Shown piece by piece: positions 8,991 through 14,983 of a stretch of 43,505 nucleotides of DNA (positions are counted from its first letter, which is position 1; every line of letters starts with the position of its first letter). The DNA is from Pyrinomonadaceae bacterium. GTDB lineage: Bacteria; Acidobacteriota; Blastocatellia; Pyrinomonadales; Pyrinomonadaceae. The stretch covers positions 1 through 43,505 of the forward strand of contig JACCUI010000002.1 in assembly GCA_013811945.1 (NCBI GenBank), in the 5' to 3' direction. The notes under the pieces were generated by a model. It was given only the letters and a program-made list of their open reading frames with translations. It was not told the origin of the DNA and made no database searches. The translations under genes were made by a program, and so were the position numbers.

Positions 8991-10136
8991 TCACCGTTTG
9001 TCGATAGGCACATAGACGGCGTCTCGCTGGCCAATGTATTCCGCGCGCGGGCGGATGAGCTTGTTGTCAGCGTATTGTTCGAGGATGTGGCCGGTCCAGC
9101 CGGAAATGCGGCTGAGGGCAAATATTGGTGTGTACAGGTCGAGTGGGATTCCCATCATGTAGTAAGTCGAGGCCGAGAAGAAGTCGACGTTGGGATAGAG
9201 ACCCTTCTCGCGCATTATCACTTCTTCTACCTTGCGAGACATGTCGTACCACTTCTTATCACCTGACAACTCGCCCATCTCCTTCGAAAACTTCCGCAAA
9301 TGCGTGGCCCGCGGGTCTTCGGTACGATAGACCGCATGTCCGAAACCCATAATCTTTTTCTTCTCCGCCAACGCTTTCTTGATGTAGCTCTCAACGTTAG
9401 CCACTTCGCCTATTTCCAGCAGCATCTTCATGACGTTTGTGTTGGCCCCGCCGTGCAACGGACCGGACAGGGCGCCGATTGCCGCCGTGACAGCCGCATA
9501 CATATCCGCGAGTGTGCCGGCAACTACTCGGGCGGTGAAGGTCGAAGCATTTAATTCGTGATCGGCGTGAAGGATGAGCGCGATATCAAACAAGTGAGCG
9601 TCATGTTCGGAAGGCTTCTCGCCTTTGAGCATGTACAGAAAGTTAGCTGCGATATTGAGATTCGGATCAGGAGCAACCAGCTCTAGGCCTTTGCGAATCC
9701 GCTCAGCGGCGGCGACCAGAGTGGGAAACTGAGCAGTCAGTCTGATCGCAGTCTTGAGGGCCACCTCACGCGAAATATCTCGCGCATTTGAATCGTAAAA
9801 CTCGAGCGCGGAAGTGTTGGTTCTCAGCACGTCAATCGGATCGGCCTCGCGCGGGAAACGCTTCATCAGATCGATGATCTCTTGCGGTATTGCATAGAAC
9901 GCGGTGAGCGAGCGCTTCAGCTCATCGAGTTCCACCCGTTTGGGAAGACGCTTGTTCCAGAGAAGAAATACAACTTCTTCAAAAGTTGAATGCGCAGCCA
10001 AATCATGAATATCGTATCCCTGATAGATCAGCTGGCCTTTATCGCCATTGACGTCGGAGACTGAGGAGGTGGCAGCGGCAACTCCTCTAAGTCCGGCGGC
10101 AGAAGTAGCGGTGGGTGCGTTTGCTTTTTCGGACAT
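8991..10136 (-). CDS. gltA: Citrate synthase (type II, or 2-methylcitrate synthase)
   Basis: This enzyme condenses acetyl-CoA with oxaloacetate to citrate at the entry to the TCA cycle. The 381-residue protein carries the three catalytic residues of the family: H228 in GPLHGGAN, H267 in GFGHAVYR and D318 in NVDFFSAS. H193 lies in the conserved ADHELNAS. Length near 380 is typical of the short dimeric bacterial form, a group that includes 2-methylcitrate synthases (PrpC); no prp genes are nearby, so citrate synthase is preferred. The N-terminal 25 residues are low in complexity and may be an extension. It appears monocistronic: repeats flank both sides, and its promoter must lie in 10137-10582. 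Confidence 0.93.
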   Translation of the reverse strand: MSEKANAPTATSAAGLRGVAAATSSVSDVNGDKGQLIYQGYDIHDLAAHSTFEEVVFLLWNKRLPKRVELDELKRSLTAFYAIPQEIIDLMKRFPREADPIDVLRTNTSALEFYDSNARDISREVALKTAIRLTAQFPTLVAAAERIRKGLELVAPDPNLNIAANFLYMLKGEKPSEHDAHLFDIALILHADHELNASTFTARVVAGTLADMYAAVTAAIGALSGPLHGGANTNVMKMLLEIGEVANVESYIKKALAEKKKIMGFGHAVYRTEDPRATHLRKFSKEMGELSGDKKWYDMSRKVEEVIMREKGLYPNVDFFSASTYYMMGIPLDLYTPIFALSRISGWTGHILEQYADNKLIRPRAEYIGQRDAVYVPIDKR

Positions 10137-10350
10137 AAGGTTCTTTTAATGTGCACCGAAGATAACAAACAGACGGACCAGTGACAAGCGACGCTGCCGA
10201 AAACTGGTATCCGTGAGGCTGAGTAGCGACGCTTCCATTAAGCCTTCGCGCGATTCGCCAGCGACCATCGCAAAGTGCGAATGCCAGAGAGCGAAGTACT
10301 GCTTCAATCACTGCTTCATCTTCTCCATAAGCCGTCCAAAAGCATACGCG

Positions 10351-10525
10351 CGATCTTCGCTATGGCTATGCCGCCTGATGTGAGGCGGCGGTGTGCCCCG
10401 CCGTGAAAGTCCGTCTTAATGACTGGGGCTCCGCCCCCGGGGCATAGCCCCAGAAATCAAGAGTTCGCTGATGGCGGGGCAAAGCCACCGCCTCACATCA
10501 GGCGGCATAGCCGTAGCGGAGATCG
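10351..10525. repeat. Nested palindrome between SAM hydrolase and citrate synthase genes
   Basis: The outer arms at 10351-10402 and 10473-10525 are about 52 bases and nearly exact inverse copies, including GCCGCCTGATGTGAGGCGG. Inside lies a second hairpin, CTGGGGCT (10423-10430) with AGCCCCAG (10446-10453). The whole unit of 175 bases would form a two-tiered stem. It follows the stop of the minus-strand gene at 10583 and precedes the citrate synthase start, so it could act as a terminator for the former or a structured leader for the latter. The rest of 10137-10582 shows no gene. No second copy was found in the window. Confidence 0.85.
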
Positions 10526-10582
10526 AGAGGTCTGTTCATATCACCTGCGGAAACTGAACCGATAGCAGCAGACCCCATGCGA

Positions 10583-11488
10583 TTAGGTTTTTCCCATCCG
10601 AAGAACTACCTGCTGACCTCGCTTCGCTTTCAAGATCTTTGCGGCGGATTTGTCCTTCGCGGCAAGCTCAAGAAAACCGGCGCTACCCCAGATACCGAAG
10701 ACTTCCCTGCCTCGTCCACCCCGCTCCGAAAAAAAGTTCCGAAACGACTTTACCTTAGCGCCATTCGCGACCAGGTAAGCCCCATTAGCGATCATTTTCT
10801 CAGTTAGCTCGCGGGGCGTGAGATTCGTGATGCAGCTACCAAAACGGTCGATGTGGATAATCCGCGCTTTTACTGTGCCATTCTTCAACTTCTCGGGCAG
10901 AAGCGACGCCAGCAGCCGCGGGCTTGTAATCTGCTTTCCGAATTCTGATGGAAAAATACCGGTGGAAAGCGCGGCAGCCACCGGGGCAAAGACGTCTCGG
11001 CCGTGAAAAGTCGAACTCACCGGCGCGCGGAAATAGTCCTTATTCGTAACTTCGAAAACCTTAGCCTTGGGTTGACGTTCGCAGAGGTAACTGAAGATCC
11101 CATTATCCGGTCCGACAAAAAACTGACCGCCAGTCTCCACAAGAATTGCTCGACGGGCTGAACCCACACCTGGATCGACGACTGCCAAGTTAATGGTTCC
11201 GGAGGGAAAAGAGGAATGGGCAGCAAGTAAAGTAAAAGCTGCGGCTTCGATGTCTCGCGCTGGTATTTCGTGAGTGATGTCCACCACGCGCGCATTGGGG
11301 TTGATTGAAAGAATCACGCCCTTCATGGCGCTGACGAAGTAGTCGGAAGTGCCGAAGTCCGTGAGGAGGGTGATAAGAGGGAGCTGGGATCGGGAAGATG
11401 GGAAGATGGGAACTCGGGACCTAAGAGAGCTGGTTTCTCCCCGCCTCCACTTCTCCCGATCTCCCCGTCTCTCGCGCCCTCGATTCAC
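10583..11488 (-). CDS. SAM hydroxide adenosyltransferase (DUF62 / SAM hydrolase family)
   Basis: Members of this family hydrolyse S-adenosylmethionine to adenosine and methionine with a water-derived hydroxide. The core begins at about residue 37 with ITLLTDFGTSDYFVSAMKG, whose Asp coordinates substrate, and continues through VVDPGVGSARRAILVE and FVGPDNGIFSYL; a C-terminal barrel carries GSCITNLTP. All are typical of the family. The gene starts with GTG at 11488 overlapping the upstream stop (GTGA), so translation may be coupled. The first 36 residues are rich in Arg and Ser and are encoded by a purine-rich low-complexity tract; I found no alternative ATG, GTG or TTG in frame before the core. 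The physiological reason for SAM cleavage is unknown. Confidence 0.87.
   Translation of the reverse strand: MNRGRERRGDREKWRRGETSSLRSRVPIFPSSRSQLPLITLLTDFGTSDYFVSAMKGVILSINPNARVVDITHEIPARDIEAAAFTLLAAHSSFPSGTINLAVVDPGVGSARRAILVETGGQFFVGPDNGIFSYLCERQPKAKVFEVTNKDYFRAPVSSTFHGRDVFAPVAAALSTGIFPSEFGKQITSPRLLASLLPEKLKNGTVKARIIHIDRFGSCITNLTPRELTEKMIANGAYLVANGAKVKSFRNFFSERGGRGREVFGIWGSAGFLELAAKDKSAAKILKAKRGQQVVLRMGKT
11380..11480. repeat. Low-complexity polypurine tract (minus-strand GGGAGA-like units)
   Basis: Read on the minus strand, this stretch is a degenerate run of GGGAGA, GGGGAGAT and similar units, with a pyrimidine-rich counterpart (CCCATCTTCCCATCTTCCC) further along. It falls inside the first 36 codons of the SAM hydrolase gene. 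Similar purine-rich intergenic repeats are known in several bacterial phyla, so it may be an intergenic repeat that became the 5' end of the coding sequence. Confidence 0.6.
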
Positions 11489-12489
11489 TGAATTCGCGTC
11501 TCAGAAGCAGTTCGAATTCTTAGTTGTCGCCCACGCTCGAGACGAATGTCCTGGCCACGTTTGGTTAGAACCCTGCCAGTCCCGGCAGCGCCGCCGACAG
11601 CTGCGCCTATCGCCGCCCCTTTTCCGCCACCAAAAATTGCACCTATTATCGCGCCGATTCCAGTCGCGGCTCCCACCTTGGAAACATCATCCTTGGTGGA
11701 ATCCTCGCCCTTCACACCACCTTCTGAATCTACGCCACCGTCCCGGTTTCCCATGTCAACGAGCTCGACAACTTCCGCGCTGAAATTGCTGCCACGATTA
11801 TCAGGAAGGCGAATCTGATCAAAAGCGAGTTGCAGCTCGGCAACACCTTTAACTTTTCCAGGTCGCTTCACTCGCGTGACACGACCGTCGATGATAGCTC
11901 CCGCGTACTCACCCGGCTCCATTACCCGCGCCTGAAAACGATCGCCGCGCTGGCTGCTGTCGGTAGAGAGACTGGTGTCCATCTCGATCATCAATAAAGC
12001 TCCGCTGGGAATCATAACTGGCCCGCTTATTGTGACACGCGAACTGGAACTTGAAGATGTGTTCGCAGCATTATCGTCGGGCTGAGTGGTACTCTGCGTG
12101 CTGGTTTGAAGGGGATCCGCCGCACCGCGACGTGCCAGTCCCGAAGGGATTGAAGAATTGAATGGCTGGTGGTCGTACCCCGCTGCGTAACCTGATTCAA
12201 AACCCTGCTGATATCCGTCCCGATAGGTTTCTAACATACCCCACGCTTCGTTGTAGGAACGGTCAGCACGCTGATATTCGTCTTTGCTCTGATAGTCACG
12301 AGTGGCTTGATCTGCTACATCCCGGTAACCTGTGTTATAGCCATCTGAATAACCAGTGCGATACCCGCGCTCGAGAGCAGTCGATTGGGTCTGCGCCATT
12401 GCCCTGGCCGCATCGTTTGACACCACGTTGAACCAGGAAGTCAGTGCTAAGCTAAGCAGAACCACCAGGGGAATTCTCAGATGTTTCAT
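11485..12489 (-). CDS. Exported protein with Tyr/Gly N-terminal repeats and glycine-zipper C-terminus
   Basis: I do not recognise a named family for this 334-residue protein. It has a signal peptide (LRIPLVVLLSLALTSWFNVV, cleavage probably after ARAMA near 32). Residues 38-108 hold short repeats of GYxxGY type (RGYRTGYSDGYNTGYRD and DGYQQGFESGYAAGYD). A Ser/Thr/Gln-rich linker leads to a strand-rich domain (about 148-240) with GPVMIPSGALLMIEMD and GDRFQARVMEPGEYAGAIIDGRV, resembling secreted domains that shield or modulate surfaces. Near 270-305 is a glycine zipper (GIGAIIGAIFGGGKGAAIGA) that could insert into a membrane or drive oligomerisation. It is cotranscribed with the SAM hydrolase gene, but no functional link is evident. 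Confidence 0.8.
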   Translation of the reverse strand: MKHLRIPLVVLLSLALTSWFNVVSNDAARAMAQTQSTALERGYRTGYSDGYNTGYRDVADQATRDYQSKDEYQRADRSYNEAWGMLETYRDGYQQGFESGYAAGYDHQPFNSSIPSGLARRGAADPLQTSTQSTTQPDDNAANTSSSSSSRVTISGPVMIPSGALLMIEMDTSLSTDSSQRGDRFQARVMEPGEYAGAIIDGRVTRVKRPGKVKGVAELQLAFDQIRLPDNRGSNFSAEVVELVDMGNRDGGVDSEGGVKGEDSTKDDVSKVGAATGIGAIIGAIFGGGKGAAIGAAVGGAAGTGRVLTKRGQDIRLERGRQLRIRTASETRIQ

Positions 12490-12548
12490 TAGTTTTTCCT
12501 TCCAGCAAGTATGGGGCCATGATGGCCGTAAAGTCTTGGGAAAGCCAA

Positions 12549-12562
12549 CCCTCGTGCGAGGG
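12549..12562. promoter_or_regulatory. Perfect palindrome in divergent promoter region
   Basis: CCCTCGTGCGAGGG is perfectly self-complementary around TG. It lies 60 bases upstream of the minus-strand gene at 12489 and between divergent genes, so it is more likely an operator or leader hairpin than a terminator. No regulator is assigned. Confidence 0.35.
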
Positions 12563-12626
12563 TGATGCTAACACCGCAGCCAGCCCGTAACAACTTTGAG
12601 TCGCTTTTTCGGGCGCTTGACCGAGT

Positions 12627-12642
12627 TATGGCTGGAGCCATA
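12627..12642. promoter_or_regulatory. Perfect palindrome upstream of cysteine desulfurase
   Basis: TATGGCTGGAGCCATA has seven-base arms around GG and lies 86 bases before the cysteine desulfurase start. Its length and symmetry suit a dimeric repressor. It does not match an IscR site that I can recognise. Confidence 0.35.
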
Positions 12643-12727
12643 GACTTCTTACAGCATTGCTCCTAGTCAGAGAGCTAGCCCTCAGATGCTTGTTTATAAG
12701 TTACTGGTTGGCAGGAACCGAATTTGA

Positions 12728-13957
12728 ATGTCTTCTACCCGCCGAGTCTATTTAGACCATAGCGCCACTACCCCGGCTGACCCTCGGGTGGTTGCGGCGA
12801 TGATGCCCTACCTGACTGAACGGTTTGGTAACGCTTCCAGTGTGCACTTCTTTGGCCAGGAGGCCCGGGGTGCTGTGGATCGCGCCCGGCGCGAGGTCGC
12901 GGGATTGATCGGAGCTAGATCCAATGAGATTGTTTTTCTCTCGGGCGGAACGGAAGCCAACAACCTGGCAATCCGAGGACTTTGTGAAGCTGTCGAACCA
13001 CACGGGCGCCATATCATTACTTCCTCGATTGAGCACTCCTCCGTTCGCGGCATCTGCGAGGCTTTAGAGAAGCGGGGATGGGAGATCACCCGCCTTCCCG
13101 CTTATGAAGACGGCATTGTAAAAGTGGAAGATGTTCGCTCATCACTTAGAACAGACACAGTACTGATCTCGGTGATGCTCGCGAATAATGAGATTGGTAC
13201 CATTCAGCCGATCCAGGAAATCGCAGCCCTCATACGCCAGGAACGTGCGCAGGGATGCAAGCATCTTTGGCTGCATACCGACGCAGTCCAGGCAGCCGGC
13301 CGAATACCGATAGAAGTCGAGCAACTCGGATGTGATTTGCTCTCGCTTTCCGCTCACAAACTCTACGCGCCCAAAGGCGCAGGCGCGCTTTACGTTCGCC
13401 GGGGTGTACGAATATCAGGTCAGAATGTAGGTGGCCACCAGGAGCGGGAACGAAGAGCCGGCACCGAGGCGGTACCGGGAATTGTCGCGTTCGGAACTGC
13501 TGCCCGAATCGCGGACGAAGAGCTAAGCGTGCGAAACAGCCACACCGCGGGTCTGCGCGAGAGGCTTGAGTCAACAGTTGCTGAACGCGTCCCCGACATC
13601 GTTTTCAACGGACACCCCGACCGCAGGCTGTCGCACATTTCGAATATCTCTTTTCGCTTTATTGAAGGCCAAAGTCTTCTGATTAGCCTGGACCTCGAAG
13701 GCATCGCTGTCTCGACAGGATCCGCGTGCTCCTCCGGGACACTTGAGCCTTCGCCCGTGATTCGGGCGCTCGGCCGTAACGATGAACTCGCACGTGGGTC
13801 GATTCGTTTCAGCTTCGGTAAGGACAATACCGTGGCCGACGTTGGTTACCTGGTCGACGTTTTGTCGCGGGTTGCGGAAAAGCTGCGGTCGCTGTCGCCG
13901 CTCAATCCGAAAGCGATGGCGAGTCGACGCTTTCCACAAACAGTTGGCCGAGATTAG
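12728..13957 (+). CDS. iscS: Cysteine desulfurase (IscS/NifS type)
   Basis: This PLP enzyme removes sulfur from cysteine and passes it as persulfide to Fe-S scaffolds or tRNA-thiolating enzymes. The 409-residue protein has YLDHSATTP at the start, GGTEANN (73-79), H103 in SIEHSSV, D185 in HTDAVQAAG, the PLP lysine K211 in SLSAHKLYAPKG, and the active cysteine C334 in STGSACSSG. The serine-rich loop after the cysteine fits class I enzymes. The last 25 residues are poorly conserved. A small exported protein and a scaffold-like gene follow on the same strand within 400 bases, suggesting a short Fe-S operon. IscA, ferredoxin, hscA/B and iscR are absent from the window. The ATG at 12728 fits the family N-terminus well. 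Confidence 0.93.
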   Translation: MSSTRRVYLDHSATTPADPRVVAAMMPYLTERFGNASSVHFFGQEARGAVDRARREVAGLIGARSNEIVFLSGGTEANNLAIRGLCEAVEPHGRHIITSSIEHSSVRGICEALEKRGWEITRLPAYEDGIVKVEDVRSSLRTDTVLISVMLANNEIGTIQPIQEIAALIRQERAQGCKHLWLHTDAVQAAGRIPIEVEQLGCDLLSLSAHKLYAPKGAGALYVRRGVRISGQNVGGHQERERRAGTEAVPGIVAFGTAARIADEELSVRNSHTAGLRERLESTVAERVPDIVFNGHPDRRLSHISNISFRFIEGQSLLISLDLEGIAVSTGSACSSGTLEPSPVIRALGRNDELARGSIRFSFGKDNTVADVGYLVDVLSRVAEKLRSLSPLNPKAMASRRFPQTVGRD

Positions 13958-13962
13958 ATCAC

Positions 13963-14346
13963 ATGCCCCTTCGGATTGTTCAGACTCTTCTGCTGGTTTC
14001 GCTGTCGGTTTACGCCGCCCCTCAGGATCCGTCAAATGTGAAATCTGACTGCCATCAACCAGTGGCAGAACAGCGTTCGCTCATCCGCCAGGCTGAAAAG
14101 AACAGATACACTCTCCGCCGCGTGGAGTTCTCCGGCAATCAGTACACAGCTGATCAACTATTGCGCCACAAACTTACACTTAATGAGGGCAATTTCTTTG
14201 TTCGGGCGAGCTTGATCAGGTCGCTTAGGCGTTTGAGCGCACATATGATGATCAAACCGGTTCGCTTGTCGGATGTAAAGATTCGACTGGATCACGGCGA
14301 GAAGCTTGTCGATGCGCGGATTTGTATCGAAGAACGTCGACATTGA
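13963..14346 (+). CDS. Small exported protein with a single POTRA-like domain
   Basis: This 127-residue protein has a short N-terminal hydrophobic segment (LRIVQTLLLVSLSVYA, probable signal peptide cleaved near 18-20). Residues 49-124 read like one POTRA domain: YTLRRVEFSGNQYTADQLLR, then LTLNEGNFFVRASLIRSLRRL, then strands VRLSDVKIRL and DARICIEER. The GN after the first strand and the Gly-x-Phe turn are typical of BamA and FhaC POTRA repeats. Normally POTRA domains come in tandem before a beta barrel; here there is no barrel and the protein ends. It begins five bases after the desulfurase stop and ends 15 bases before the scaffold gene. Family assignment is from pattern recognition only. 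Confidence 0.72.
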   Translation: MPLRIVQTLLLVSLSVYAAPQDPSNVKSDCHQPVAEQRSLIRQAEKNRYTLRRVEFSGNQYTADQLLRHKLTLNEGNFFVRASLIRSLRRLSAHMMIKPVRLSDVKIRLDHGEKLVDARICIEERRH

Positions 14347-14361
14347 TTCTAGACTCTCACC

Positions 14362-14739
14362 TTGCCTTACTCTGAAGCATTTAAGGACCACCTAACCAAC
14401 CCGCGCAACGCAGGCGAACTTGCGGACGCTAATGCGGTTGCCGAAGAGACAAATCCCGTCTGCGGCGACCGGTTGCGCCTCTCGCTGCGCGTGGTTGACG
14501 GCAGCATTGAGGTGGCACGTTTCTTGGCCTATGGTTGCCCGCCAACGCTTGCCTGTGGTTCAGTGCTGACCGAGATGATTCAAGGAAAGTCTGTAGAAGA
14601 GGCCAGGCAGCTCACGCGGGCCGATCTCTTGAATGCGCTGGGCGGACTTCCTTCGCACAAGCAACATGCAGCGGCACTCGCCGTTGAAACCTTACGTACG
14701 ACACTCGAATCAGGGTGTAGTGGACTCCTATCGTGGTGA
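14362..14739 (+). CDS. NifU/IscU-like iron-sulfur scaffold lacking the third cysteine
   Basis: Scaffolds of this family assemble Fe-S clusters with sulfur from cysteine desulfurase. The 125-residue protein aligns by eye over its whole length with IscU: MPYSEAFKDHLTNPRNAG at the start, C34 and D36 in NPVCGD, C59 in AYGCPPTLACGS, and LPSHKQHAAALAVETLR near the end. In IscU the last motif is LPPVKIHCSILA; here H102 is kept but the ligand cysteine is replaced by A103. C65 and C119 are extra. The protein may bind a cluster differently or act as a carrier. The start is TTG at 14362, chosen because the codons that follow match the family N-terminus. It lies downstream of the desulfurase in the same direction. 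Confidence 0.85.
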   Translation: MPYSEAFKDHLTNPRNAGELADANAVAEETNPVCGDRLRLSLRVVDGSIEVARFLAYGCPPTLACGSVLTEMIQGKSVEEARQLTRADLLNALGGLPSHKQHAAALAVETLRTTLESGCSGLLSW

Positions 14740-14741
14740 CT

Positions 14742-14760
14742 CGGAGCAGTAGCGTGACTG
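14742..14760. repeat. Short dispersed repeat CGGnGCAGTAGCGnGACTG
   Basis: CGGAGCAGTAGCGTGACTG recurs with two changes at 36802-36820. Both copies lie in gaps between genes, and both resemble the core of the GGGAGCGGTAGCGACCGC repeats near 8701 and 23116. The gap 14740-14983 has no convincing gene; an open frame of 63 codons there begins at the repeat and has no recognisable product. Confidence 0.5.
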
Positions 14761-14983
14761 CAAAGCGTTCGGTTTGCTCAATAGGCGGCAATGTCAAGCA
14801 AGCACAGAATCTAGGAGACTTAGGGCTTAAAAACCCAAACAAGACATACGTAATTGGCAGGTCAGCTTCGCAGCCCGCCGAAGCGGCGAGCTTGAAAGCT
14901 TACCTGCAAATTACCGGGGCTTGAGTCGTCCTTTGGGATTGGGTCTATGCTTGTGACAGTCGAATGCCAGTTACTGCCCAGGT

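Noticed and set aside
14733..14924. Open frame of 63 codons after the IscU-like gene
   Set aside because: It starts in a dispersed repeat, overlaps the preceding stop region and has no domain or good ribosome site.
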